Positions 1-11,333 of a stretch of 42,750 nt of DNA are shown here, piece after piece (positions within the stretch are counted from its first letter, which is position 1; every line of letters starts with the position of its first letter). This DNA comes from an uncultured Rhodospirillales bacterium (GTDB lineage Bacteria > Pseudomonadota > Alphaproteobacteria > Acetobacterales > Acetobacteraceae): positions 1-42,750 of the forward strand of contig CAITOL010000180.1 of assembly GCA_903893975.1 (NCBI GenBank), given 5' to 3'. Below the pieces are notes generated by a model. That model was not told the DNA's origin and made no database searches. It saw only the letters and a list, made by a program, of their open reading frames with translations. Both the position numbers and the translations under genes were made by a program.

Positions 1-566
1 CAGCCGTGCCGCCAGCCGCCGGCCATAACCTGATCCGCATCCGCCTGAAAGCCCCAGCTTTGCCGGCCACGATGCGCGGGCGTGGTGTTGAAACTCTGGG
101 TATGCGGCAGGCCTGGCAATGCGGCGCAGGCCGGACCGTCAAAGCGGGCGCGGCACATCAACCACGGCAGAACGCCTTCGTCTGGCGGTAAGGCCGACAC
201 CCGCATCCAGTCTGACCACGCGAGTGACGGAAGATGCGGGTTGGCCGTGCCGGGGACGGCGACGTGCGTGATCGGGCCGTCCGGGCTTGGCGGGGGCCAA
301 TTTCGCCCCTGTGCGTTAAACGTGACCTGCACCCATGCGCCGCTGGCGGAAACGCCGTCATCCAGAGCAGTGGCGGGCGCGATGGCGACTTCAGTCACGA
401 CGTAGGGCTCTGGCCCATCGTTGACGAACGCGAGGCGGACGAGGTCGAACGGTGCCTCTAACGTGATCGCCGCGGCATAGGTCCGGTTCGGCGCCAGACG
501 CCCAAAAGGGTGATTGAAATACCGTTGGCTGCGCAAAAGGCCCAGGCGCTGGCTGGCATGTGACAT
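1..566 (-). CDS. Hypothetical protein, 5' part only (runs off left edge); possible SGNH-hydrolase-type protein
   Basis: An open frame reads from an ATG at 566 to the window edge without a stop, giving at least 188 residues. It starts MSHASQRLGLLRSQ. A GGGAG ribosome-binding site lies about eight bases before the start. There is no signal peptide or membrane segment. The visible part is rich in Pro, Trp and Ala and looks beta-rich. The pattern of 'FVNDGPEPY', 'ATALDDGVSASGAW' and 'LPWLMCRARF' reminds me of the N-terminal region of some bacterial SGNH/GDSL-hydrolase proteins. No catalytic block is visible, so this is a weak hint only. It is divergent from the sulfoquinovose operon, with about 130 bases between starts. 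That the frame is real rests on its length, sensible composition and ribosome-binding site. Confidence 0.6.
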   Translation of the reverse strand, partial: MSHASQRLGLLRSQRYFNHPFGRLAPNRTYAAAITLEAPFDLVRLAFVNDGPEPYVVTEVAIAPATALDDGVSASGAWVQVTFNAQGRNWPPPSPDGPITHVAVPGTANPHLPSLAWSDWMRVSALPPDEGVLPWLMCRARFDGPACAALPGLPHTQSFNTTPAHRGRQSWGFQADADQVMAGGWRHG

Positions 567-624
567 TGCGGCAACTCCCGGGACGTTTGCGGGCAGGCAG
601 GGTATGACATGGCCCAGATCATGC

Positions 625-654
625 CCGCGCCGCGCGGTAGTTGGCGCGGCGCGG
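625..654. promoter_or_regulatory. Perfect GC-rich hairpin in divergent intergenic region
   Basis: Arms CCGCGCCGCGC (625-635) and GCGCGGCGCGG (644-654) are exact complements around an 8-base loop. The element sits 43 bases before the epimerase ATG and 59 bases before the divergent start at 566. No T-tract follows it. It could be an operator or a 5'-leader structure. The symmetry is seen directly; the role is inference. Confidence 0.4.
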
Positions 655-696
655 TGAAGGTAGTCAATATATGCGACCCTGTTGGTGCGGAACCCC

Positions 697-2316
<1,620 letters not shown>

Positions 2317-2317
<1 letters not shown>

Positions 2318-4317
2318 TGCACCTCACGCAGCGTCCCGGTGGGTTCAGCCTGTTCGTCGGCGGGCGGGAGATGCTGCGGCATAGCCCGGATGCGCCCTGC
2401 CTGTTTGCAGGGCGCGGCCAGGAAACGATGGAGATGTTGCAAGGCAATTTCGACATCTCCGACTACGTGGTGGAACGGGCGCCGCTGGCCGAGGTGACGG
2501 TGGACGGCGACCGGCTGGCATTTCGCCGCGAGGCGGGCGGGCCGGTTTGGCTGACCCTGGAACTGCGCGCCAGCCCCGGCGGCGCGACGCTGGAGGTGGT
2601 GCAGGCGGCGGCCGGGCTGAACCGGCTCTGGGTGCGCTTGCTGGCCGAGGCGGACGAGCATGTGTGGGGCTGCGGCGAGCAGATGTCGTATTTCGATCTG
2701 CGCGGGCGGCGGTTTCCGCTGTGGACCAGCGAGCCGGGGGTGGGGCGGGATAAGACCACCGAGATCACCTTCAAGGCCGATCAGCGCAACCGCGCGGGCG
2801 GGGATTACTATCACACCAACTATCCGCAGCCGACCTATGTGTCGTCCCGCCGGGTAGCGGTGCATTTGCAGACGACCGCCTATAGCGTGTTCGATTTCCG
2901 CCATGCCGAGTTCCACGAACTCGAAGTCTGGGCGATGCCGGAGCGGCTGGAATTGTTTGCGGCGGCGGATTTCATCGCCATGGTCGGGCTGCTGTCTGAG
3001 CGGTTTGGCCGCCAGCCGCCATTGCCGGATTGGGTGCTGAACGGGGCGATTATCGGGCTGAAGGCGGGGGCGGAGAGCTTTACCCGGCTGGAGCGCTATC
3101 TCGCCGCCGGGGTGCGGGTGTCCGGGCTGTGGTGCGAGGATTGGGCTGGGGTGCGGCAGACCAGTTTCGGCACGCGGTTGTTCTGGGACTGGCAATGGAA
3201 CCCGTCCCGCTATCCGGCGTTGGATGCGCGCATTGCGGCGCTGCGGGCGCGGGGCATTCGCTTCCTCGGCTATGTCAGCCCCTATTTGTGCAGTGACGGG
3301 ACATTGTTTCCGGAGGCGGAGGCGTTGGGGTTGTTTGCCCGCAACGCCGAGGGCGGCACGCTGCTGGTGGATTTTGGCGAGTTCAGCTGCGGCGTGCTGG
3401 ATTTCACCCAAGCGGCGGCGAGCGACTGGTTCCGCGAGCGGATCATCAAGCAGAACATGATCGGGCTGGGACTGTCTGGCTGGATGGCGGATTTTGGCGA
3501 GTATCTGCCGATTGACGCACATCTGGCCAACGGGGTGGATGCCAAGCTGATGCACAATGCCTGGCCGCCGATCTGGGCGGAGGTAAATGCGCAGGCGGTG
3601 GCGGAAGCGGGGCGCACCGGGGATATTCTGTTCTTTATGCGCGCCGGCTTTACCGGCACCCAGGCGCATTGCCCGCTGCTATGGGCGGGCGATCAATGCG
3701 TGGATTTCAGCCGGCATGACGGGTTGCAGACCGTGATGGTCGGGGCGCTGTCGTCGGGGATGTTGGGCAATGCGTACCACCATAGCGACGTGGGGGGATA
3801 TACCTCGCTGTTCGGCAATGTGCGGACGGCGGAGCTGATCATGCGTTGGGCGGAGATGGCGGCGTTTACCGCGGTGATGCGGACGCATGAGGGCAATCGG
3901 CCGCTGGAAAATTTGCAGGTGGATCAGGACCCGGAGGTGCTGGCGCATTTCGCGCGGATGACCGGCATTTACGTGGCGCTGGCGCCGTATCTGCGCACGC
4001 TGATCGCCGATGCTGGAGCGCGTGGGCTGCCGGTGCAGCGGCCGCTGTTGCTGCATTTCCCCGACGATCGGGCGACGTACGGCATTCAGGACCAGTATCT
4101 GTTCGGGCCGGATCTGCTGGTGGCCCCGGTGCATGCGGCGGGGCAGAGCGAATGGCCGGCCTATCTGCCGGCCGGCGCGGATTGGGTGCATGTGTGGAGC
4201 GGGCAGGTGTTTGCCGGGGGCGGGCGCGTGGTGGTGCCGGCCCCGTTGGGACAGCCGCCGGTGTTCTACCGCCAGGGTTCAGCGCATACGGCGCTGTTCG
4301 CCAGCCTCAGCGCATGA
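2317..4317 (+). CDS. yihQ: Sulfoquinovosidase (GH31, YihQ type, K-E-R-W-Y variant)
   Basis: The 666-residue protein reads along most of its length like E. coli YihQ, which cleaves sulfoquinovosyl glycerol from plant and cyanobacterial sulfolipid. The nucleophile is Asp392 in WMADFGEYLP and the acid/base is Asp459 in WAGDQ. The residues that recognise the sulfonate in this family (Q-Q-R-W-Y in E. coli, K-E-R-W-Y in the Agrobacterium enzyme) appear here as Lys249, Glu274, Arg287, Trp290 and Tyr495. An ordinary alpha-glucosidase would not keep this set. There is no signal peptide, so the glycoside must be imported first; no dedicated importer is visible in the window. The 3' end overlaps the convergent MFS gene by 11 bases. 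The function call is strong; the organism's ability to use sulfoquinovose also needs genes outside the window. Confidence 0.92.
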
Positions 4318-5659
4318 CCCGCGCCCAGCTTAGCGCCATGGCGAGTGCGGCGAGGCAGGCGCCGAGCAGCACGGCGTAGGTGGCGCCGGCGGCGACGCCG
4401 CTGGCTTCCGTCAGGCCAAAGATGACCGCGACCAGCGCCGCCCCGGTGGATTGGCCGAGCAGGCGGGAGGTGGAGATCATGCCGCTGCCGGCCCCGCTGC
4501 GTTCCCGTGGGACGGAGCTGATCAGCAGGCGGTTATTGGGCGACTGGAACATCGAGAAGCCGCCGCCGGTGAGCGCCATGCGCCAGGCGACATCCCACCA
4601 GACCGGGTGATTGCCCATCATGGCAATGGCGAGCATGCCGCCGGCCATGCCGGCGAGGCCGATGCCGCCGAGCAGCCCGGCGGGAAAGCGGTCTGACAGA
4701 TAGCCGGAAAGCGGGGCCATCAGCGCGCCGGCCATCGGCCAGGGGGTGATGAGCAGGCCGATTTCGATGGGGCTGGCGCCGCGCGACTGGAACAGGAAGG
4801 GCAGCGCGACATAGGCCGCCGTTTGCGCCATGTAGCAGCAAATGGCGGCGGCGACGGAGAGCGAGAATACCGGCAGGCGGAACAGATCCACCGGCAGCAT
4901 CGGCGCGGTGAGCCGGCGCTGACGGCGGACGAAGAATACACCGACGGTGACGCAAACCAGCAGTTCCGCCGCCGCTTCCAGCCGACCTTGGCCGTGGCCG
5001 AGGCCATCGAGCCCGGCGGCGAGCAGGCCGAAGGTGAGGCCGTTCATCACCGCGCTGATCCAGTCGAACGGATGGCCGCTGCCGGGCGGATTGGGCAAAG
5101 TGTGCAGCATGGCCAGCGAAATCAGCGCAAGCGGCACGCAGGCGCCGAACAGCCACGGCCAGGCGGCGATGGACAGGATGCCGGCCGAAACCGTCGGCCC
5201 CAGCGCCAGCGAGGTGCTGACCACCAGGGCGTTGAAGCCGACGCCGCGGCCGAGCAGCGCGCGCGGGAAAATCTGCCGCACCAGGGCTGAATTCACGCTG
5301 GTGATGCCGGCGCAGCCGAGGCCTTGCAGCACCCGGGCAGCGGTCAGCAGCGGCAGGGTGGTGGCGAAGGAACACACCAGGGAGGCGAAGGCGAACATGA
5401 TGAGGCCGCCAAGATAGATCCGCCGGTAGCCGTAGCTGTCCCCCAGTGAGGCCAGCGGCAGCAGCGTGACGGTCATGGCGATCTGGAAGGCGTTGACCAC
5501 CCAGACGGACGAGGCGGCGGAGACCCCAAGGTCGTGCGCGATGGTGGGCAGGGCGATGTTGGGCAACGCGGTGCCGAGCACGGAGACGCCCACCGCCAAT
5601 CCCAGGGTGAGCATGGCACGGCGACGTTGCGCCAGAGGGAGGCCATCCGGATGTTCCAT
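4307..5659 (-). CDS. MFS transporter, DHA2 (drug:H+ antiporter-2) type
   Basis: Starting from the ATG at 5659, preceded by AGGGTG, the protein has 450 residues. An in-frame upstream ATG at 5719 would add a charged, non-membrane extension and is not favoured. The sequence is a series of hydrophobic helices, probably 14. The early segment 'LGTALPNIALPTIAHDLG' and the loop 'LASLGDSYGYRRIYLGG' correspond to motifs of EmrB/QacA-like exporters. Such proteins export drugs or other small organic molecules using the proton gradient. It converges on the sulfoquinovosidase gene with overlapping ends, so it is not in that operon. A role in handling sulfonated products cannot be excluded but nothing in the sequence points to it. 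The substrate is unknown. Confidence 0.85.
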   Translation of the reverse strand: MEHPDGLPLAQRRRAMLTLGLAVGVSVLGTALPNIALPTIAHDLGVSAASSVWVVNAFQIAMTVTLLPLASLGDSYGYRRIYLGGLIMFAFASLVCSFATTLPLLTAARVLQGLGCAGITSVNSALVRQIFPRALLGRGVGFNALVVSTSLALGPTVSAGILSIAAWPWLFGACVPLALISLAMLHTLPNPPGSGHPFDWISAVMNGLTFGLLAAGLDGLGHGQGRLEAAAELLVCVTVGVFFVRRQRRLTAPMLPVDLFRLPVFSLSVAAAICCYMAQTAAYVALPFLFQSRGASPIEIGLLITPWPMAGALMAPLSGYLSDRFPAGLLGGIGLAGMAGGMLAIAMMGNHPVWWDVAWRMALTGGGFSMFQSPNNRLLISSVPRERSGAGSGMISTSRLLGQSTGAALVAVIFGLTEASGVAAGATYAVLLGACLAALAMALSWARVMR

Positions 5660-5785
5660 GAAACACCCTGTAACCCGACGATTTCTCGCCGTCGAGGCAG
5701 GTCGCTGTTCCGGCGGCACACATCTTGTATGCTAAGTGGGTAACGCGGCATCGCCCGCCGATGATTTGTCCTGACGGAGCGGTTG

Positions 5786-8700
5786 ATGTCCATTCATGTC
5801 GCGCTGACCCATCGCACCACGTATCGGTATGATCGCCCCATTACGATGGGGCCGCAGGTGATCCGGCTACGGCCGGCACCGCATGCGCGCGGGGTGCTGT
5901 CCTACGCGCTGACGGTGGCGCCCAAGCCGCATTTTCTGAATTGGCAGCAGGACCCGCAGGGGAATTTCCTCGCCCGGGTGGTGTTTCCGGAGAAGGTGAC
6001 GCATTTCGACGTGACGGTGGACCTGCTGGCGGATATGGCGACGGTTAATCCGTTCGACTTCTTCCTGGAGCCGCAGGCAGAGAGCTTCCCGTTCAGCTAC
6101 GATCCGGCGCTGGAACAGGAATTGCGACCGTATCGGAAAATCGCCAAGGGCAGCCGGGCACTGCAGGCGTTTATCGATACGCTGCCGCGGGCGGCGGCCA
6201 GCACCAATGATTTTCTGGTGGCAATCAATCAGGCAGTACAGCAGCGGGTTGCCTATGTCGTACGCATGGAGCCGGGGGTGTGGACGCCGACCAAGACGCT
6301 GAGCGAGGGGCGCGGGTCGTGCCGGGATAGCGCCTGGCTGCTGGTGCAGGTGTTGCGCCACCTCGGCCTGGCGGCGCGGTTCGTGTCTGGCTACCTGATC
6401 CAGCTGGTGGCCGATGTGAAGCCGCTGGACGGGCCGGAGGGGCCGACGGCGGATTTCACCGATCTGCATGCCTGGGCGGAGGTGTATTTGCCTGGCGCCG
6501 GCTGGGTGGGGTTGGATGCGACGTCGGGCCTGCTGACTGGGGAGGGGCATATTCCGCTGGCCGCGACGCCGGCGCCGCAATCGGCGGCCCCGATCAGCGG
6601 CGCGACGGACAAGGCGGAGGTGGAGTTCGGCTTCGAGATGTCGGTGCGGCGGGTGGTGGAAACGCCGCGCGTGACCAAGCCGTATTCCGAGGATGAATGG
6701 GCGGCGATCCTGGCCGCGGGCGCGCAGGTGGACCGGACGCTGGCCGCTGGCGATGTGCGGCTGACCATGGGCGGCGAGCCGACCTTCGTGGCGCTGACCG
6801 ATGTGGAGGCGGAGGAGTGGAACACCGACGCGCTCGGGCCGACCAAGCGCGGCTATGGCGGCAATCTGATCCGTAAACTGATCCCGGACTGGGCGCCGGG
6901 GGCGGCGCTGCATCATGGGGTGGGCAAGCAATATCCCGGCGAGCCGCTGCCGCGCTGGGCGATTACCGCGCTGTGGCGGAAGGACGGGGAGCCGGCCTGG
7001 CAGCGGCCGGCGCTGCTGGCCAATCCGGACCAGGACACCGGCACGGCCGACCATGAAACCGCCGCCGCCTTCGCCAGCGGACTGGCCGAGGCGCTGGAGG
7101 TTGATCCGCGCCATGTGCAGCCGGCGTTGGAGGATATCCACTACTATTTGTGGAAGGAGAAGCGGCTGCCGGCCAATGTCGCGGTGGAGGACAGCAAGCT
7201 GGCCGACCCGCTGGAACGCGCCCGGCTGGCCCGGCTGTTCGCCACTGGCCTGGCCAAGCCGGCCGGCAGCGTCCTGCCGCTGGCACGCAAGCCGGAAGGC
7301 GGCTGGCGCAGTGCCAAATGGTTCTTTCGCGACGAGTTGATTTTTCTGCTGCCCGGCGATGGGTCGATCGGGGTGCGGCTGCCGCTGGACAGCCTGCCCT
7401 GGCAGGACCCGGACGAGGTCGAGCATCTGGCGGAAATCGATCCGTTTGCCGACCAGCCGAAGCTGCCGGCACAGTTGGCGCTGCAAACTGGCCACGCCGC
7501 GCCGACGGACCAACGGGCGGTGCCGCAGCCGGCGCCAGACACCGACAAAAGCCAGGACGTGGTGCGGACGGCGCTGACGGTGGAAGCGCGCGGTGGAATT
7601 TTGCACGTGTTCTTCCCGCCCCTGACCGATGCGGCGGACTGGCTGGCACTGGTCGGCGCGGTGGAGGCAACGGCAGCGGCCCAGGGCCAGAAAATTGTGC
7701 TGGAAGGCTATCTGCCACCGCATAGCGACACGCGGCTGCAACGGTTTTCGGTCACCCCTGATCCGGGGGTGATCGAGGTGAACGTGCATCCGGCGCCGGA
7801 TTTTCAGACGATGGTGGAGCGCACCGAGCATTTGTATGCGACCGCGCGCGCGGTTGGATTGGGATCGGAGAAATTCCTCGCTGATGGCCGCCATGTCGGC
7901 ACTGGCGGCGGCAACCATGTGGTGTTGGGCGCGGCGACCCCGGCAGACAGCCCGTTTTTGCGCCGGCCGGATCTGCTGAAAAGCATGGTCGGGTTCTGGA
8001 ACAATCATCCGAGCCTGTCGTATTTGTTCAGCGGCTTGTTCATCGGGCCGACCAGCCAGCATCCACGGCTGGACGAAGCGCGTGGCGATGCGTTGAACGA
8101 GCTGGAGATTGCGTTTTCCCAAGTGGATCGCGACACCCCTGCCCCGCCCTGGGTGGTGGACCGGCTGTTTCGCAACATCCTGACGGATATGACCGGCAAT
8201 ACCCACCGGACCGAGTTCTGCATCGATAAGCTCTATGACCCCGGCAGCAGCACCGGGCGGTTGGGATTACTGGAATTGCGCGGCTTCGAAATGCCGCCGT
8301 CGCCCCGCATGGCGGTGGCGCAGACGCTGCTGGTGCGGGCGGCGGTGGCGGCGTTCTGGCAGCGGCCGTATGAGCGGCAATTGGTGCGGTGGGGCACGCG
8401 GCTGCATGACGATTTTCTGCTGCCCTATTACTGCCAGGACGATTTCGGCGATGCGCTGGACGAGCTTGCCGCCTTCGGCGTGCGGCTGGACCCGGCATGG
8501 TTTGCGCCGCATCAGGAATTCCGCTTCCCAGCACTGGGGGAAATCGACGTCCGCAATATGAACATCGAGCTGCGCCATGCGCTGGAGCCTTGGCATGTGC
8601 TGGGCGAGGAGCAGGCGGCGGGGGGGACGGCACGCTACGTCGATAGCTCCGCCGAGCGGGTGCAGGTGCGCACCCAAGGTTGGGTGGAGGAACGCTACGT

Positions 8701-9067
8701 GCTGGCCTGCAACGGGGTGGCGGTGCCGATGAGCCGGACGGCGCGGGCGGGTGAGTTTGTCGCCGGAGTGCGCTTTAAGGCCTGGCAGCCGCCAAGCGCG
8801 CTGCATCCGACCATCCCGGCGCAGGTGCCGTTGATTTTCGATGTGTATGATCGCTGGACCGGACGCAGCCTCGGCGGTATGGCACACCATGTCAGCCATC
8901 CCGGCGGGCGGGCGCATGAGGATTTTCCAGTGAACGCGAATGCCGCCGAAGCGCGCCGTCGCGCCCGGTTCCTGCCGTTTGGCCACACCCCCGGCGCGAT
9001 GCCGGAGCCCAAATCCGTGCGTGGTTGGGAACACCCGAGGACGTTGGATTTGCGCCGCTATGGCTGA
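5786..9067 (+). CDS. Transglutaminase-like protein fused to DUF2126 putative amidoligase
   Basis: The protein has 1093 residues, starting at an ATG ten bases after GGAG. Residues 1 to about 90 match the transglutaminase N-terminal beta region. The core holds the papain-like triad Cys179 (GRGSCRDSAW), His228 (DLHAWAEVY) and Asp244 (GLDATSGL). From about residue 310 to the end it is DUF2126 (COG4196), with 'LTMGGEPTFV', 'HGVGKQYPGEPLP' and 'GTGGGNHVVLG'. That family is annotated as a putative amidoligase of the glutamine-synthetase superfamily. No signal peptide is present. A protein carrying a peptidase-like and a ligase-like half suggests making and breaking of amide bonds. Its end overlaps the next gene by eight bases. 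The domain calls are secure; the substrate and reaction are unknown. Confidence 0.92.
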   Translation: MSIHVALTHRTTYRYDRPITMGPQVIRLRPAPHARGVLSYALTVAPKPHFLNWQQDPQGNFLARVVFPEKVTHFDVTVDLLADMATVNPFDFFLEPQAESFPFSYDPALEQELRPYRKIAKGSRALQAFIDTLPRAAASTNDFLVAINQAVQQRVAYVVRMEPGVWTPTKTLSEGRGSCRDSAWLLVQVLRHLGLAARFVSGYLIQLVADVKPLDGPEGPTADFTDLHAWAEVYLPGAGWVGLDATSGLLTGEGHIPLAATPAPQSAAPISGATDKAEVEFGFEMSVRRVVETPRVTKPYSEDEWAAILAAGAQVDRTLAAGDVRLTMGGEPTFVALTDVEAEEWNTDALGPTKRGYGGNLIRKLIPDWAPGAALHHGVGKQYPGEPLPRWAITALWRKDGEPAWQRPALLANPDQDTGTADHETAAAFASGLAEALEVDPRHVQPALEDIHYYLWKEKRLPANVAVEDSKLADPLERARLARLFATGLAKPAGSVLPLARKPEGGWRSAKWFFRDELIFLLPGDGSIGVRLPLDSLPWQDPDEVEHLAEIDPFADQPKLPAQLALQTGHAAPTDQRAVPQPAPDTDKSQDVVRTALTVEARGGILHVFFPPLTDAADWLALVGAVEATAAAQGQKIVLEGYLPPHSDTRLQRFSVTPDPGVIEVNVHPAPDFQTMVERTEHLYATARAVGLGSEKFLADGRHVGTGGGNHVVLGAATPADSPFLRRPDLLKSMVGFWNNHPSLSYLFSGLFIGPTSQHPRLDEARGDALNELEIAFSQVDRDTPAPPWVVDRLFRNILTDMTGNTHRTEFCIDKLYDPGSSTGRLGLLELRGFEMPPSPRMAVAQTLLVRAAVAAFWQRPYERQLVRWGTRLHDDFLLPYYCQDDFGDALDELAAFGVRLDPAWFAPHQEFRFPALGEIDVRNMNIELRHALEPWHVLGEEQAAGGTARYVDSSAERVQVRTQGWVEERYVLACNGVAVPMSRTARAGEFVAGVRFKAWQPPSALHPTIPAQVPLIFDVYDRWTGRSLGGMAHHVSHPGGRAHEDFPVNANAAEARRRARFLPFGHTPGAMPEPKSVRGWEHPRTLDLRRYG

Positions 9068-11333
9068 ACCCGCCGCCCAGGCTGTGGATGAGATGGTGGA
9101 TGGCCGCGGCCAGTTGCGGCCGCATTGGCGCGATCTGATGGGCGCCTTCTCCATGCTGGGCGAGGGGGCGCTGGCGGAGCGTGGGCGGCGCCTGGACCGC
9201 GGCTTTGCCGATGATGGAGTGACCAGCGTGATGCCGGGCGAGGCGCCGCTGCGCTGGCGCTGCGACCCGGTGCCGTTGCTGATCCAAGCCGCAGAATTCG
9301 CCACGGTGGAGGCGGGATTGGTGCAGCGGGCGACGCTGCTGTCGCGGGTGCTGGATGATATTTATGGCGCGCAGGACCTGCTGGCGAGCGGCGCGCTGCC
9401 GCCGGCGATGGTGTTCGCCAATCCGCAGTATCTGCGGCTGGGCGCGGCGGGGTTGCAGGGGCCGAAACTGCATTTATACGCCGCCGACCTGATCCGGGGC
9501 GCGGATGGGCAATGGCGGGTGAAGGCGGACCGCACCGGGCGGGCGGGCGGCATTGCGTACGCCCAGGAAAACCGGCGGCAGTTGGCGCGGGTGTTGCCAG
9601 AGGCGTTGCGCAGCACCGGGGTGCGGCCGTTGGAGCCGTTTTTCGACCAGTGGCAGGACGCACTGCGGCCACTGGCGCCGACCGGGGTCGGCAATCCCAC
9701 GGTGGCGTTGCTGACGCGCGGCACGCAGCATCGGCATTGGTTTGAGCATATGCATCTGGCGCGGCTGCTGTCATGCGCGCTGGTCGAGGGCGGCGATCTG
9801 ACGGTGCGCAACGGGGCGCTGTTTCTGAAAACGCTGCGCGGGTTGCAGCGGATTGATTTGTTGCTGCGCCAGATTGACGGCCGGTTGATCGACCCGTTGG
9901 AGTTGGACGGCAACAGCGTGATCGGCGTGCCCGGCCTGCTGGATGCGGCGCGGGCCGGCAATGTACGGATTGTGAACCATCCCGGGTCGGCGGTGCTGGA
10001 AGCCAAGGAGTTGGCGGCGCTGTTGCCGGCGTTGTGCCAGCGTCTGCTGGGCAGGGCGCTGTTGCTGGGCAATGCCGCACCGGCGGATGTGCCGTCGCTG
10101 GCGCCGTGCCTGACCGATGGGCGGTTGGATGCGCGGCCGGTGGTGTGGCGGGTCTTTCTGATGTTCGACGGCACTGCGTGGCGGGTGTTGCCCGGCGGGC
10201 TGGCGCGCATTCGCGACGACGACGCCGAGGACGCGCCGCTGCCGGGGTTGGCCAAAGACGTGTGGGTGATGCACGACGAGCAGAGCGACATTATCGGGCC
10301 GCTGGCGGTGCCGGCGCCGAGGCTGGCGCTGCGCCGGACCTCTGGCGCGTTGCCGAGCCGGGTGGCGGATAATCTGTTCTGGTTGGGCCGCTACGTGGAA
10401 CGGTTGGATAGCGGGGCGCGGCTCGGGCGGGCGGCGCTGACAAGGCTGGGGCGGGCGAGCCGGCCACGCGAGTTTGAGGAATTGCAGACTTTGGCCCGCA
10501 TTCTGGCTGATGCGCGGTTGATTGACGCCGAGGCGGTGGCCAGTGCCAGCCTGACGATTGGCCTGCATGCGACCATGCATGCCGGCGGGGCGGTGGGCGG
10601 GCTGTTCGCCAATATTGCCGGGTTGACCGAAAAGGTGCGCGACCGGCTGACCGGCGACATGTATGCGAGCTTCACCCAAACCTTGCGGGCGGCGCAGGAG
10701 GCGGCGAAATCCCCCACCGCCGATGGGTTGGGCAATGGGTTGCTGGCGATATCGCGGTTTTGCACCGCGGTGGCCGGATTGGCGTCAGAGAATATGGTGC
10801 GGGGCGGCGGGTTCATGTTCCTCGACCTTGGCCGGCGGATTGAACGGGCGCGGGCAGTGGTGCGGGAGGTGGGGTTCGTGCTGGACCTGCCGGCGCGACG
10901 GATCGATAGCGGATTGATGCTGGCGCTGGAATTGTGTGATTCCGCCATTACCTATCGCAACCGGTACCTGAACGTTCTGCAACCGGCGCCGGTGCTGGAT
11001 CTGGTGCTGGCCGACCAGGGCAACCCGCGCGGGCTGGCGTTCCAGCTGGTCGCCATGCGCGATTTGCTGGAGGATCTGGGCAGCGAGGCGGGGGTGCGGG
11101 AATTGCTGGCCGGTAGCGCGGCGGGGTTGCTGGCCGAGGTGGATCTGGTGGTGAACCAGGTACTGAACGCACCGGACCAGGCGCAGGAAGCCGCCTTGTT
11201 GCCGAGCCGGCTGCGGGCGATGGGGAGCGAATTGGACGGGCTTTCCAACCGCATTACGCGGCGATATTTCGCGGTGTTGCCGGCGACGCAGACGGTCGGC
11301 CTGGGCCTGTCACAGGTGCAGGGGGCGGCATGA
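9060..11333 (+). CDS. Circularly permuted ATP-grasp protein with C-terminal alpha-E domain
   Basis: The start is the ATG at 9060, overlapping the upstream stop (ATGGCTGA); the longer open frame upstream lies inside the DUF2126 gene. The protein has 757 residues. The first ~430 correspond to the circularly permuted ATP-grasp module (DUF404/DUF407 type), with 'LLSRVLDDIYGAQDLL', 'VALLTRG' and 'NHPGSAVLEAKEL'. From about residue 432 (RVADNLFWLGRYVER) to the end it is the helical alpha-E domain (DUF403). ATP-grasp enzymes of this type are predicted to ligate amino or carboxyl groups through an acyl phosphate; the alpha-E domain has no proven activity. Tight overlaps with the transglutaminase genes on both sides indicate one operon and one pathway, a gene set recurring in many proteobacteria and actinobacteria. 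Confidence 0.92.
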   Translation: MAEPAAQAVDEMVDGRGQLRPHWRDLMGAFSMLGEGALAERGRRLDRGFADDGVTSVMPGEAPLRWRCDPVPLLIQAAEFATVEAGLVQRATLLSRVLDDIYGAQDLLASGALPPAMVFANPQYLRLGAAGLQGPKLHLYAADLIRGADGQWRVKADRTGRAGGIAYAQENRRQLARVLPEALRSTGVRPLEPFFDQWQDALRPLAPTGVGNPTVALLTRGTQHRHWFEHMHLARLLSCALVEGGDLTVRNGALFLKTLRGLQRIDLLLRQIDGRLIDPLELDGNSVIGVPGLLDAARAGNVRIVNHPGSAVLEAKELAALLPALCQRLLGRALLLGNAAPADVPSLAPCLTDGRLDARPVVWRVFLMFDGTAWRVLPGGLARIRDDDAEDAPLPGLAKDVWVMHDEQSDIIGPLAVPAPRLALRRTSGALPSRVADNLFWLGRYVERLDSGARLGRAALTRLGRASRPREFEELQTLARILADARLIDAEAVASASLTIGLHATMHAGGAVGGLFANIAGLTEKVRDRLTGDMYASFTQTLRAAQEAAKSPTADGLGNGLLAISRFCTAVAGLASENMVRGGGFMFLDLGRRIERARAVVREVGFVLDLPARRIDSGLMLALELCDSAITYRNRYLNVLQPAPVLDLVLADQGNPRGLAFQLVAMRDLLEDLGSEAGVRELLAGSAAGLLAEVDLVVNQVLNAPDQAQEAALLPSRLRAMGSELDGLSNRITRRYFAVLPATQTVGLGLSQVQGAA

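Noticed and set aside
4307-5659. MFS transporter as the sulfoquinovose importer
   Set aside because: Its motifs are those of DHA2 exporters and it is convergent with, not part of, the sulfoquinovose operon.
5867-8206. 779-residue open frame on the minus strand
   Set aside because: It lies wholly opposite the transglutaminase-DUF2126 gene. It is rich in Arg, Pro, His and Gln with no domain pattern, as expected for antisense of GC-rich coding DNA.
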